Assembly: GCA_963770485.1 (NCBI GenBank) | Contig: CAVYPX010000020.1 | Coordinates: 6,300-70,299 of the forward strand | DNA length: 64,000 nt | DNA from: CAVVEC01 sp963770485 | Lineage (GTDB): Bacteria > Acidobacteriota > Terriglobia > Terriglobales > Acidobacteriaceae | Direction of reading: 5' to 3' | Shown: positions 44,903 to 54,082 of the stretch, one piece after another | Layout of the letters: every line of letters starts with the position of its first letter | How positions within the stretch are numbered: the first letter of the stretch is position 1 | The notes under the pieces: generated by a model | What the model was told of the DNA's origin: nothing | The model's database searches: none | Seen by the model: only the letters and a program-made list of their open reading frames with translations | Program-made: the position numbers and the translations under genes

Positions 44903-45545
44903 ACAGGTGTTCCTCCATTGAAGATTTTGATTATCCCTGCCCCGAGTTCAAACGGCGGGATGCCGTCTTCGCAGGTTCTATTCGCGATCGCCCGCCCGAC
45001 ACATGTCGGGCCGGCGCATCCTGGTGGGCAATCTCGATCGAGCTTTGATGCAAATCCTGCCACTGTTCTTTCTGCAGTGGCGGAACGCTTCTACTTTCCG
45101 TTTTGGTCTTCTGCTAGCAATTCAACCTTTACGCCGCTTTGGTTGGCGCCGCAAGGAGCGGCATCACGACCGCATGTGACAAGCGGGCTGATGAGCGACG
45201 CCGCCAAGTCGCGGGAGCGATTCGGAGTGAGTAGCGGCGGAGTTCGCCAGCCACACCCCAGAAAAAATAGCGACTGCTTTGACCGATCAGATTGCGGCTT
45301 CCGGCTCGTTGCTTTCGGTCATTTCCACAGCGTTCTGGAACCGATCCGGAGGAATCATGGAAATCCACCGGTATTTTCTCTGCAAACAGATTCCCACTCT
45401 GCTACTATGAGCTGCCATACAAAGCGTAATCTCCATTAATATCACCAGCTTCGAAGCCGCAAGTCTGGTACGATAACTGCACTGGGAAGATGGACGTCTC
45501 CCCCAGACTGTCCCAGGCGCTCAACTTCGTCGGAGGAGCTTTTTT
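44903..45545. other. 643-base gap with a palindrome, no gene seen
   Basis: No frame here has a start signal or a recognisable domain. An inverted repeat GCCCGAC-acat-GTCGGGC at 44994-45011 could be an operator or a small hairpin. The right end is the leader of the PEP-CTERM gene and ends in GGAGGAG before its GTG. No known riboswitch pattern could be matched by eye. Confidence 0.4.
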
Positions 45546-46478
45546 GTGACTTATCCAGGCGGGAGAGTGCGGGTGCGCAGGCACAGGTCCCACCGCCGCC
45601 GCAAGCGGATTCGCCGGATTGCAATTGTGTTGGCGGTGCTGGCGTTTCTCGGTTTTGGTGTCCGGTCGGCCTCCTTCATCCGCGCTTCATGGCGCTCCTT
45701 TTCCTATTCTTACTTGAACCCGGTAAATTCCCACTGGGCGCACGGCAACCCCAGCCAGAATCTGGCTCTGTTGGCGGCAAAGTCGGTGGCCGGGCCGATC
45801 GCTATGCCTCGGCGCATCGTTTATCCGTATTCCGTCATTCCAGGAGGAATTCGAACTCCGGACGATCTGCGTCAGCTGAGTGAGCACGATCCTGTAATCG
45901 AGCGACACTACACAGGCTTCGATTTCCGCAACGCCAGAATCGTGGAGCTCGACCAGCCCAAGCTGGTTTATCTTTCCTACCGGATTGGTGACAAAGTTTT
46001 CTGGACAACCAAAAGAATCAGCCTGCGAAAGGGCGAGAAGCTGATTACCGACGGCAATATGACTGCCCGGACGCGCTGTGCCAACCGGGTTTCGGAGTCC
46101 GCTCAGAAGGGAGCCTCACCCGAGGAGCCGCCGGCGGCAAAGTTTGAGGAGCCGTTCCTGGGTACCGCCGAGCAAGTTCCATTTCCCGGGAATTTGATGG
46201 CCTCCCTCGCGCCTCAGGTGTTTCCGGGAAGTGGGGTCGAGGGGCCTCCCGGATTACTCAGTTCGAATTTACCTCTGGGCGGAGGGTTCCCGCCTCTGTT
46301 CCCGCCGCCGATTCCATCGGGGAGTTGCGCTCCAACCAAGAAAGGCACGAGCACGGGAACCAAGCTAAAACCATGTCCCCCACCGGTCACACCACCTATT
46401 CCTGAACCCGGCACGCTTCTTCTAGTTTCATCCGGCATCGCCGGAATCTACTGGCGTCATCGAGTTCGCAACTCCTGA
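45546..46478 (+). CDS. PEP-CTERM protein with an N-terminal anchor
   Basis: The 310-residue protein starts at a GTG eight bases after GGAGGAG. The first 27 residues are extremely basic (VRVRRHRSHRRRKRIRRIA) and are followed by one helix (IVLAVLAFLGFGVRSASFI) that looks more like an anchor or a weak signal peptide than a standard one. The middle has a globular stretch (VYLSYRIGDKVFWTTKRISL) resembling a small beta domain and a Pro-rich region. The C-terminus PIPEPGTLLLVSSGIAGIYW plus RHRVR is a classic PEP-CTERM tripartite sorting signal: PEP motif, helix, basic end. Such signals are processed by an exosortase; none lies in this window. Confidence 0.8.
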   Translation: MTYPGGRVRVRRHRSHRRRKRIRRIAIVLAVLAFLGFGVRSASFIRASWRSFSYSYLNPVNSHWAHGNPSQNLALLAAKSVAGPIAMPRRIVYPYSVIPGGIRTPDDLRQLSEHDPVIERHYTGFDFRNARIVELDQPKLVYLSYRIGDKVFWTTKRISLRKGEKLITDGNMTARTRCANRVSESAQKGASPEEPPAAKFEEPFLGTAEQVPFPGNLMASLAPQVFPGSGVEGPPGLLSSNLPLGGGFPPLFPPPIPSGSCAPTKKGTSTGTKLKPCPPPVTPPIPEPGTLLLVSSGIAGIYWRHRVRNS

Positions 46479-46506
46479 GCACGGGCGCCCGCGCGTGCAC
46501 TTTCGT

Positions 46507-46754
46507 TTACTTGCAGTTGTCAAACTTGAACGAAAATAGGCGTGAGGCCCAGTCGCTGCTGATACTGCCGCCATTCTTCTTGTTGTAGTACTCCTGGGCG
46601 TACCAAAAGGTACAGTCGTCCGCCGAGTCAACACTCATGCTGCTGTAGTCGCCCCAACGGTCTCGCACAAGCCGCCGAATCCCGTCCAGATCGTGGTAAT
46701 GGGAGTCGCGGCCAGCACCGGCACTCCGTCAATCAGATCTTTACTCGCAAATAC
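46507..46754 (-). pseudogene. Internally deleted remnant of a secreted protein, related to the 50487 gene
   Basis: Reading the minus strand, the segment ending at 46507 encodes DRWGDYSSMSVDSADDCTFW followed by a tail ending FSFKFDNCK and a stop. This matches the last 50 residues of the 526-residue protein at 50487 (VNRWGDYSSMGVDPDDDCTLW). Directly upstream, in another frame, is VLAATPITTIWTGFGGLCET, which matches an early part of that protein (LIHNIWNGFGGQCGT). The roughly 330 residues between these two points are missing and the join shifts the frame. It is a decayed paralogue, orphaned just downstream of the tadG gene. Confidence 0.7.
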
Positions 46755-46907
46755 TCACCATCCGCTTGAGTAGCAATGTCCGACTGTTTGGTTAGCGCTG
46801 TTATGTAGAGCCTCGAAAGTGTCAATGGTGAGCGATGGGTCGAGGTTGAGAGGACTCCCTCGGTTGCTGGCGAAGCGGACCGCCTATCAAGCGATCACGT
46901 GCATCGG

Positions 46908-48203
46908 TTACGGCGGGGTAATCAGGCGCACGGGAATCGGAGATGTTCCCATTCCGCCAACCACAGGCGGATTTGAGTTGGGCGTGTTGCTGCAGCCGGC
47001 AATGTTCAAGACCGTGATATTGATGTCCCCCGGACTGCTGACGCCCGGACCGGGATCGACCCAGTTGATGAAGGCTTGCAGAAAACCGACTATTTTCACC
47101 GGAGGAATCGCCGAGGTTGTGTCGATGATCGGAATGGTTACGATCGAATTGCTGGTGCTCACATTCCCGGAACCATTGCCAGCGGCAATGGTCAACGGAC
47201 CGGTTGGCCACGGCCCAGGATTGCTGAGGACGTCCTGGAGATTGTTTGTTCCATCATTTGCACCTGGCCCCCCAGCGTGAATCAGGCATTCCACCCCGGT
47301 GGCGCTCGGTCCACTGAGCCCGCCATCAATGATCGTGTTACTCCAGTTCTGATTTGTGGCACTCAGGCCACCACAACTTAGATATACATAGCTGTTCGCG
47401 TCGGCGCATGCGATGGCTTTCTCATAGTCTGTGGTTCCAGCACAGGAGGGGCATACGTCCTGCGCGACGGCGCTGAAGGGCTGGGCGGGTACATATTGGA
47501 CTTCTGCGAGACCGGGGTTTGTGCCTAAGGTACACGTCGATTGGCCCGTGCAGGATGATGCTGGGGTCAAGTTGAACTGCTCTCCAACCACACTATTGGG
47601 CGGGGACTCAATTGCTCCAGTTGCCGGCGTAACGAAGTTCGTACCGGGGGGCTGCGTCGGATCCAGGTTCGCAACTAACCACGGCTTCACGTCGGTTGGC
47701 GTTATCGGGGTGAACTCCTGGACGTTGGCAGGATTGTAAGCCTCCGCCGTGGCGGAGGCGGTCACCGTTGCCGTGCGTCGGCCCAGGATTTTGGCAAAAA
47801 AAGTCGGAAGACTCGTGTTCAGCGTGACTGTGATTTGCGGATTGCTGTTTACCGGGTAGGTGACAGTAGGCGTTCCGACGAGCGTGGGCTGGTTCCCGGC
47901 TACTAAATTGACCGGCAGAACCGCAGTGATTGCCGCAGTAACCATGCTCTGAGCCAGTGTCTTCGCGCCCGAGAGATTGGAATCACCGGCCGGAAGGGTC
48001 GTAACCCCGGAGTCCGCGACAGCCTTGGCCCCCGCCAAGGCAAGGGCATCGGCGGCCCGTTGGATTTCGCTGCGGGCAACGTACAGCGTTACTACATCAA
48101 TCGCCAGTGCTGCCATGGCCAGCAGACTGACGAGGGCCACCGCGACCAGGATGATCGTCTGGCCGCGCTCTCCCTGTCGGTCGCGTGAAGCCCTCTTCAT
48201 CAC
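46908..48203 (-). CDS. tadG: TadG-like Tad pilus-associated protein
   Basis: The 431-residue protein starts with a basic leader and one hydrophobic helix of TadG type: ERGQTIILVAVALVSLLAMA, then ALAIDVVTLYVARSEIQRAA and DALALAGAKAVADSG. The rest is an extracytoplasmic domain rich in Asn, Ser and Pro, with Cys pairs such as PASSCTGQSTCTLG and QDVCPSCAGTTDYEKAIACA. The TadG von Willebrand module is not obvious. It is the last of four minus-strand Tad genes and starts six bases after the second TadE gene. Confidence 0.82.
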   Translation of the reverse strand: MMKRASRDRQGERGQTIILVAVALVSLLAMAALAIDVVTLYVARSEIQRAADALALAGAKAVADSGVTTLPAGDSNLSGAKTLAQSMVTAAITAVLPVNLVAGNQPTLVGTPTVTYPVNSNPQITVTLNTSLPTFFAKILGRRTATVTASATAEAYNPANVQEFTPITPTDVKPWLVANLDPTQPPGTNFVTPATGAIESPPNSVVGEQFNLTPASSCTGQSTCTLGTNPGLAEVQYVPAQPFSAVAQDVCPSCAGTTDYEKAIACADANSYVYLSCGGLSATNQNWSNTIIDGGLSGPSATGVECLIHAGGPGANDGTNNLQDVLSNPGPWPTGPLTIAAGNGSGNVSTSNSIVTIPIIDTTSAIPPVKIVGFLQAFINWVDPGPGVSSPGDINITVLNIAGCSNTPNSNPPVVGGMGTSPIPVRLITPP

Positions 48204-48209
48204 TCGTCC

Positions 48210-48821
48210 TCAATTCATATTCACAGCACTGGCATCGGTTTTGATCTGGGATACTCCCGCGTAATTGGCACCGGGCGCCAGCAGCGTAATGACGCGGTTA
48301 AAGCGCCACTGGTATGGGTAAGAGATCGTGACCTGAGTCGACATTATGTTTACATTCGCGTTCCCGTAATTTGTCGCCGCTAGCGCCACGCCTCGTGCGA
48401 TCGTCAGCGTCAGCGCATGCCCGCTGGGACAACCGTTTCCGGTAGCGGTGTATGTCCATATCAACCCGGAGCCCGCACCCGGCTCCGACAAGGTACTCAG
48501 ACCGCAATCGTTGATGGCGGAGGCTTGTAGATAGGAATCCACCACAAAACGGATTGCGTCCACCGACGGCGGCGTGCTGCAGGTGGGGCACAAATCATTT
48601 GTGGGCTGCGTGGACGCGAAGCGTGCCCCTTCGCGCACTGCATTGTTCAGTTCCTGCTTCAGGTTGAAAGCGGTGCCGAAGTCGAAAATTCCGATGACCA
48701 AAACTACGAGAAGCGGGAGAGCGACAGCGAACTCCATCATTTGCGAAGCTTCGGCACCCCGCAGCCGCGAACAGTGCGACCGAAAACTCTCGCGGATTTT
48801 GTCGCAGTCAAACATGCGCAC
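48210..48821 (-). CDS. tadE: TadE-like pseudopilin, copy 2
   Basis: The 203-residue protein has a leader of about 26 residues, then SQMMEFAVALPLLVVLVIGI and FDFGTAFNLKQELNNAVREG. The FxxxxxxxxQELNNAVREGAR region is typical of TadE. The predicted prepilin site, five residues before Glu, has Ala rather than Gly. The extracytoplasmic part has two Cys pairs (LCPTCSTPPS). Its start overlaps the stop of the upstream TadE gene by one base. It should be processed by the adjacent peptidase and join the pilus as a minor component. Confidence 0.85.
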   Translation of the reverse strand: MRMFDCDKIRESFRSHCSRLRGAEASQMMEFAVALPLLVVLVIGIFDFGTAFNLKQELNNAVREGARFASTQPTNDLCPTCSTPPSVDAIRFVVDSYLQASAINDCGLSTLSEPGAGSGLIWTYTATGNGCPSGHALTLTIARGVALAATNYGNANVNIMSTQVTISYPYQWRFNRVITLLAPGANYAGVSQIKTDASAVNMN

Positions 48822-49354
48822 TAATACTCTCCGCGCATCTGCACGTCAGCCTTCAGTTGCAGGCTGATGGCGTTGGCCGGGTAAGGAAGAGAGAAGCTGT
48901 AGGGATATTCAAAACTCACAGAGACTCCACAAACCGGCGGTCCTTGTCCCGCCACGTTCGAAGCAAGTTGCACTTGGTTGCAAATGGTGATGTTGTTGTT
49001 GTTGGACGCGGTGTTGCAATTAGTCGCCGAGGTTCCACTGCAAAAAGTCGGAGCCGGAGAGTAGGCCGTAATGTTGCCTGGGTCCACCCCGGAGGCTTGC
49101 ATGGTGGTTGTCACTACGCCTGCAATTGTGCTCGCCGTCGTGGCGGCGTTCCCGCAACTCCCACAGGTGGAGGCAACCGCCACTCGCGCGCCCTCGCGTG
49201 CCGCGTGATTGATCGTGGCGTAAACGTTGAACGCCCGTCCGAACCAGTAAATGCCGAGAAGCAGCAGGAAAGCCAAAGGCAACACCAGCGCGGCTTCGGC
49301 GATTTCGGATCCCCCGCTCCCGGCTACGATTTTCTCCCAACGCCCTGTCTTCAT
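48821..49354 (-). CDS. tadE: TadE-like pseudopilin, copy 1
   Basis: The 177-residue protein has a leader ending GSGGSEIAEAALVLPLAF, with Gly at the predicted cleavage site and Glu five residues later. A helix (LLLLGIYWFGRAFNVYATI) and the TadE signature INHAAREGARVAVAS follow. The C-terminal domain has several Cys (CGSCGNAA, CSGTSATNCN, PPVCGV) that may form disulfides. It lies 38 bases downstream of the prepilin peptidase gene and is followed directly by a second TadE. Confidence 0.86.
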   Translation of the reverse strand: MKTGRWEKIVAGSGGSEIAEAALVLPLAFLLLLGIYWFGRAFNVYATINHAAREGARVAVASTCGSCGNAATTASTIAGVVTTTMQASGVDPGNITAYSPAPTFCSGTSATNCNTASNNNNITICNQVQLASNVAGQGPPVCGVSVSFEYPYSFSLPYPANAISLQLKADVQMRGEY

Positions 49355-49392
49355 GTCCTAAAAAATGTCCGCACGCCCAAAGGGCAAGCGAC

Positions 49393-49929
49393 TCACGACC
49401 TTCCCCAAACCTGTCTAACAGTATAAAGAAGTACGGCAATAGCAACGGCTACACCAAATGGTACTTTCAGCGATTCGGGATTATCCAGAGAAAGCTCTGC
49501 GCCCGGAAGATGTAAGCTGAAAAATGAGGCCAGCATCCGTCCCAGGTTTCGCAAGGTCTGACGAAAACGCTTTTTCCATATCACCAGAATCAAAGCCATC
49601 AAACCAGCGACCAAAATCGTCGCGAACAAAACCGTAATCAGGTTTTGCGGGCCCAGAAAAGATCCCAGCGCTCCGATCAGTTTCCAGTCGCCCGCGCCGA
49701 GGGCGCGCAGCAGCACGAACGGCAGCAACAGCAGTAAGCCCAGTCCCGCACCCAGCATGGAACTCTTGGCGCCCACCCATCCAGACGACAGAGAATTCAT
49801 GATGAGACCCAGCAACAACCCGGGAACAGTCAGCCAATTGGGGATCCGGCGGGAACGCCAATCGGTGTATCCAGCCAGGAAGGCGAGTAGCGCAGGCAAT
49901 ATCCACACCCCCTCTTTGGCTATGGCCAT
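49393..49929 (-). CDS. tadV: Type IV/Flp prepilin peptidase (A24 family, TadV/CpaA)
   Basis: The protein is about 178 residues counted from the ATG at 49929; an in-frame extension of 33 residues to 50028 lacks helix or signal character. It has about six helices and both catalytic Asp motifs of A24 peptidases: FLAGYTDWRSRRIPNWLTV (first Asp) and LRALGAGDWKLIGALGSFLG (GxGDxK, second Asp). The C-terminal IAVLLYTVRQVWG ends the last helix. It cleaves the leaders of Flp and TadE-type pilins at the inner membrane. It is the first gene of the second Tad block and the only prepilin peptidase in the window. Confidence 0.9.
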   Translation of the reverse strand: MAIAKEGVWILPALLAFLAGYTDWRSRRIPNWLTVPGLLLGLIMNSLSSGWVGAKSSMLGAGLGLLLLLPFVLLRALGAGDWKLIGALGSFLGPQNLITVLFATILVAGLMALILVIWKKRFRQTLRNLGRMLASFFSLHLPGAELSLDNPESLKVPFGVAVAIAVLLYTVRQVWGRS

Positions 49930-50028
49930 GGAGTCCACGGCTGGCGGTAAGTTAACCAACCTGTAACCCGCCGGAAATGCGGCAGTGGAACGGGCATTTA
50001 AAGAGTCGGACCGGCGGCCACACGACAC

Positions 50029-50486
50029 GGCTGGCCGGAACAGCCATTCATGGGCGGATTGTCACATAGCCGTAGGGTCAAGTCAACATTACCGGCGTAG
50101 GACGGTAGCGTTCTGGATTTGGCCGATCATAGGGCTCCGCGGAGAATGTGGCCCGGAAGAGGCGGGCTTCTCATCCGCGTCAAGCCGCAACCAACGGACG
50201 TTTCCAGTGTGGCAAGGCCGGGACATTTCTGAGGGGAAACGAGACAGAGCAGAAAGTCTTCGTTGACACGGCGCCAACTAGGGAGCATAGTAGCTGGCTG
50301 CCTCGCTTCCGGCTCTGGGTGCGACACTAAGCCAGATTCTGCGAAGCCAGGCACGGCTCCTGACCGAACACAAGATGGTTTCGGATAAAGACCCGGGGAG
50401 CCGAAGGAAGGGCCGAAGCTCGAGCGTCCGGGTCCTCGAGAAACCATTGTGCGCGTCTGCCATTTCCTAACTTTGAAGGAGGACTC
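50029..50486. other. 458-base divergent gap, no gene seen
   Basis: This gap separates the minus-strand Tad block from a plus-strand secreted-protein gene, so promoters should point both ways. No gene or known RNA motif was recognised. The right end holds AAGGAGG five bases before the ATG at 50487. Confidence 0.4.
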
Positions 50487-52067
50487 ATGAAGGCTATCCG
50501 CGCAGCGAGATTGCAAAACTTGCTGCTAGTCGCTTGCTTGTTGCTGTGGATCATTCCGGCTGCGGCCGAAAACGTTCAACGCAATCCAATAGTAATCCCC
50601 GAGGTCAAACATGCTGTCTCTTTGCCGCTGAGTGAGATCGTCAAGCTGGTCCCGCCGCCGCAGTTTCACGGCTGGATCATCCGGAAGGAGCACGGCAGTT
50701 TGAACAAGATAACGAAGATCTACGACCTGCCTGATCCGGTGACGCAAGATGAGGCGCAGTATTTGCCCGCTTTGTCGATTACCATCGGCTTGAATTTCGA
50801 CGGGGTCGACGGCAGCACTGCCGGCGGCGTAATTCCGCCGGACACGAATGGCAGCGTCGGAGACTCGCAATTTGTTTTGATCACCAACTTCGCCTACCAG
50901 GTCTTCGACAAGACGTCGGGGAAGAGCCTGCTCCCGCCCACCCTCATTCACAACATCTGGAACGGGTTCGGTGGACAGTGCGGGACTGAGGACGGAGGCG
51001 ATCCCGTCGTGCTTTGGGACAAACTGGCGAAGCGCTGGTTGGTGGAGCAGCTCGAGTATTTCAGCAGCGATCAGGTCTGCGTGGCGGTGTCGACCACCGA
51101 CGATGCGACCGGCAGCTACAATCTTTACGCCTTCAATTGGAGCGGACTGCCGGACTATCCCAAACTTGCGGTATGGCCGGACGCCTATTACTTGGCGGTA
51201 AACTATTTTGGCAGCGGCCAGGGGGAACCTTGCGCCATGGATCGTAGGAAGATGCTTGCGGGCAAGACCGCGACCATCATTTGTTTCACTCCCAGTAACA
51301 CGGATGCCGGCTACCTGCCTTCTGACATGGACGGCGCCACGGCTCCTCCGACCGGTGAGCCGAATCATTTTGTGGAACTGGGTAACTCCAACACTACGTT
51401 GAAGGAATACGATTTTCACGTGAACTTCAAGAACTCCAAGAAGTCCACCTTCAAAGGTCCAAACACCATTACCGTGCCGGCGTACCAGACTCTCTGCGGT
51501 GGGGGCGGTGGGGCCTGCGTACCGGAACCCAACGGCGGAGGCACGCTGGATGCGCTCGGCGACCGCCTGATGTTCCGCAACGCCTACCGTAATTTCGGCG
51601 ACCACGAATCCATGGTCTTTAGCCATTCCGTGTCCCCCGGAAAAAACTCGACGGCTGTAGCCGCCGAGCGCTGGTATGAATTGCGTTCTTCTTCCGGGAG
51701 CAAATTCTCCCTCTATCAGGCGGGCACCTTCCAGAGCAAGAAGGACAATTACTGGATGGGGAGCATCGCCATGGACAAGGTAGGAGACATGGCTCTGGGC
51801 TTTAGCGTGGACAACAGCACCAACCTGGATCCCAGTATTTGGCTCACCGGCCGTGTCCCGACCGACCCCCTGGGGAAGATGGAGAAGCCGGTCATATTAA
51901 GAAAGGGAACCCAAGTACAAGGTGACGTCAACCGCTGGGGCGACTACAGCAGCATGGGCGTCGACCCCGACGATGACTGCACTTTATGGTACGTCCAGGA
52001 AGTGACCGACGGCGGGTACGACTGGCAATCCCACGCCACTTCGTTCAAATTCACGGGCTGCAGTTAA
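50487..52067 (+). CDS. Large secreted protein of unknown function
   Basis: The 526-residue protein has a strong signal peptide (LLLVACLLLWIIPAAAEN) and AAGGAGG-type ribosome site. The mature part is rich in Gly, Asn and aromatic residues. Recognisable landmarks are DGSTAGGVIPPDTNGSVGDS, LIHNIWNGFGGQCGTEDGGD, PVVLWDKLAKRWLVEQLEYF, YYLAVNYFGSGQGEPCAMDR and VNRWGDYSSMGVDPDDDCTL. PPDTNGSVGD and VVLWDKLAKRWL suggest a beta-propeller-like fold. No catalytic motif was recognised. A degraded relative lies at 46507-46754. A perfect terminator follows at 52112. Confidence 0.7.
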   Translation: MKAIRAARLQNLLLVACLLLWIIPAAAENVQRNPIVIPEVKHAVSLPLSEIVKLVPPPQFHGWIIRKEHGSLNKITKIYDLPDPVTQDEAQYLPALSITIGLNFDGVDGSTAGGVIPPDTNGSVGDSQFVLITNFAYQVFDKTSGKSLLPPTLIHNIWNGFGGQCGTEDGGDPVVLWDKLAKRWLVEQLEYFSSDQVCVAVSTTDDATGSYNLYAFNWSGLPDYPKLAVWPDAYYLAVNYFGSGQGEPCAMDRRKMLAGKTATIICFTPSNTDAGYLPSDMDGATAPPTGEPNHFVELGNSNTTLKEYDFHVNFKNSKKSTFKGPNTITVPAYQTLCGGGGGACVPEPNGGGTLDALGDRLMFRNAYRNFGDHESMVFSHSVSPGKNSTAVAAERWYELRSSSGSKFSLYQAGTFQSKKDNYWMGSIAMDKVGDMALGFSVDNSTNLDPSIWLTGRVPTDPLGKMEKPVILRKGTQVQGDVNRWGDYSSMGVDPDDDCTLWYVQEVTDGGYDWQSHATSFKFTGCS

Positions 52068-52111
52068 GGGAGCGCGGGCCACTGCCCGTGTCTTCACCGA
52101 AACCCAGTTTG

Positions 52112-52143
52112 CGGCGCGCCCAAGTACAAGGCGCGCCGTTTTT
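52112..52143 (+). terminator. Rho-independent terminator after the 50487 gene
   Basis: CGGCGCGCC (52112-52120) pairs perfectly with GGCGCGCCG (52130-52138) around a 9-base loop and is followed by five T. It lies 45 bases after the stop at 52067. Confidence 0.9.
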
Positions 52144-52335
52144 CTTGCCCGGAAAGGCTCGCCGCAGTGCTTCAGCGGTGCTGCATAAGCCCACTCGGGA
52201 AGTCGTTGCGCGAATCCGCGTATACCCCTTTTGTGCCATGCCCCTCACCGTTCGGGCTATGTCGTTCACCCTTCGTGCTATTGCCCTCCACCGGGAATCC
52301 TATCATCTTAGTAGTGCACGAGGCAGGGAAGGCAG

Positions 52336-53163
52336 ATGCTGGAACGGAAGCCAAAACGGGAAGCGGGCGCCAGTTGGACTGGTGGCGCACTAGCAAACAA
52401 GCATTCCCGCATGATGTGGCTCACGCTTGTCCTTCTGCTGATCGCCCTTGGCGCAGAGGTGGCGAGGAACAGCGAGATCTGGTTTGGCGGGGATGAAGCC
52501 ACCGAAGCCGAAGAGACGGCGCCCACATGGATTCCGAATCATATAACCCAAACACCCTCCGCCCCGGCCGCGCCCGCAACGCCCGTGAAGGAACACGTTG
52601 TTGCCAAGACTTCCACCAAGCCGGCGGTCGGCAAGTCCGGCGTCGTCGCTGTCAGCCGTGCCGTGCTCCCGCCTCTGGAAGTTGAAGTAGTAGCCGGAGA
52701 AAATCATCGCAACGTAGGTTCGACCAGCAACTCCCTGAAAATTGAGACGTTGCCCAGCTCACATTTGAACGCCGCGAACCCCAAAGCTACGGAGTGGGGT
52801 CCGGCCACAACGGCGGCGGAGCGGGTGCGGATGTCTACGGATCAGGCTCATGCTCAGTTGCAACCTGCCGCGTCGGAATACCCCTTGCTGGGCCGGCAGA
52901 TGAAGGTTCAGGGCGCCGTGCTGTTGCAAGCTCTCATCGGCGCCGACGGCATCATCCGGGAATTGCGCGTGTTGAGCGGTCCCGTCATCCTGGCGTCGGC
53001 GGCACGGGAAGCGGCGCTCCAGTGGAGGTTCAAGCCGTATCTACAAAACGGCAGGCCGGTCGAGACGCAAGCCAGGATCACCGTGAATTTCAGCATCAAA
53101 GTGTTGGACAATGGCGCCCGGGAGCAGTTCACTCCAGTCGTGGCTTTGAACGGACAATCCTAA
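52336..53163 (+). CDS. TonB-family energy transducer
   Basis: The 275-residue protein has a basic N-terminus (LERKPKREAG), one membrane helix (MMWLTLVLLLIALGAEVA), a Pro/Ala-rich linker and a C-terminal TonB domain. That domain has LLGRQMKVQGAVLLQALIGA, DGIIRELRVLSGPVILASAA and REAALQWRFKPYLQNGRPVE, then TQARITVNFSI. It probably spans the periplasm and energises an outer-membrane receptor. No ExbB/ExbD or receptor is nearby. It is a second, more typical TonB than the one in the Tad operon. Confidence 0.82.
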   Translation: MLERKPKREAGASWTGGALANKHSRMMWLTLVLLLIALGAEVARNSEIWFGGDEATEAEETAPTWIPNHITQTPSAPAAPATPVKEHVVAKTSTKPAVGKSGVVAVSRAVLPPLEVEVVAGENHRNVGSTSNSLKIETLPSSHLNAANPKATEWGPATTAAERVRMSTDQAHAQLQPAASEYPLLGRQMKVQGAVLLQALIGADGIIRELRVLSGPVILASAAREAALQWRFKPYLQNGRPVETQARITVNFSIKVLDNGAREQFTPVVALNGQS

Positions 53164-53482
53164 ACCCAGGTGAGGGAATCGCACCTGGTCCCGCACGACC
53201 CCCCAACTCTGGCCTGGTTGATGTAGATTAAAACCCACACGAAATTTCACTCGCGCTAGTAGACCTTCAGTCCGCACCCGCTGTCCAAAGACTAGATCCG
53301 GCCGGACTTCTCACGCTCGGAACGCTTCAGCATGGCAAAACAAACGGTGAAGGATTGATGTTAGACTTGCACTGTCCCTCACAGATGCAAGCAGGAGTCC
53401 CGCCGCGCAGGTTGTTTGCGACACTGCAAGTCTGTCGAGAGATCCCTTTGTGAAAAATCAAGATGACCAGGAGACAATTATC

Positions 53483-53761
53483 ATGAGAGCGAATGTCGTT
53501 CTGCGCAGCCTTCTCGGCGTGACCCTGCTATGCGGCAGTATAGTCCTTGCTCAAAAGCCGGTACAAAACGTCAGTTCCCATAGGCACCCCAATCTTGCTG
53601 CGGCACAGCGCCTGGCCGAACAAGCTTTTCAGAAGATCGTGGCCGCTCAACAAGCCAACGAGTTTGATATGGGAGGTCATGCCCAGAAAGCCAAGGACCT
53701 GCTTGAGCAGGCAAACCAGGAACTGAAACAGGCTGCCGAAGCTGCCAATCGCAACAAGTAA
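53483..53761 (+). CDS. Small secreted helical protein of unknown function
   Basis: The protein is about 92 residues from the ATG at 53483; a GTG at 53450 is in frame. A signal peptide (VVLRSLLGVTLLCGSIVLA) is followed by a helical, Ala/Gln/Lys-rich domain (LAAAQRLAEQAFQKIVAAQQ, then AKDLLEQANQELKQAAEAAN) that looks like a small coiled coil. No family recognised. A terminator follows at 53781. Confidence 0.7.
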   Translation: MRANVVLRSLLGVTLLCGSIVLAQKPVQNVSSHRHPNLAAAQRLAEQAFQKIVAAQQANEFDMGGHAQKAKDLLEQANQELKQAAEAANRNK

Positions 53762-53780
53762 ACCGTCCGAAAATGCTGAT

Positions 53781-53825
53781 GAGGCCGGCGCTCTCTCATC
53801 GAGCGGGCGCAGGCCTCTTTTCTTT
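53781..53825 (+). terminator. Rho-independent terminator
   Basis: GAGGCC at 53781-53786 pairs with GGCCTC at 53812-53817, with an inner GGCGCT/AGCGGGCGC-type stem, followed by TTTTCTTTTT. It ends transcription of the small secreted-protein gene. Confidence 0.8.
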
Positions 53826-54005
53826 TTACGCGGATTTTCCGGCCACTCAAAACTCAGATCGAAAGCTGAGAGCGACGGGTTTGCGGGCGTGAGCGAAGCG
53901 GGAGCCCGCAGCCGAAATTGAGGCGCTTGCGCGGCGTCCGAGCCGCGCGCCGAAATGCTGAGCTTGTCGAAGCATCCCGAGTTTGGCGAGGGATATGAGA
54001 TAGTA

Positions 54006-54082
54006 TGGTGCGCCCTGAGAGATTCGAACTCCCGACCTTCTGGTTCGTAGCCAGACGCTCTATCCAACTGAGCTAAGGGCGC
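54006..54082 (-). tRNA. tRNA-Arg (anticodon ACG)
   Basis: The 77-base minus-strand gene begins GCGCCCTTAGCTCAGTTGG and ends with GGGCGC followed by ACCA. The anticodon arm is TCTGG-CTACGAA-CCAGA, so the anticodon is ACG, whose A34 is normally deaminated to inosine. The T-arm TCGGGAG/TTCGAA is standard. Confidence 0.96.

Noticed and set aside
45461..45545. Structured leader before the PEP-CTERM gene considered as a c-di-GMP riboswitch
   Set aside because: The conserved GEMM core bases could not be matched.
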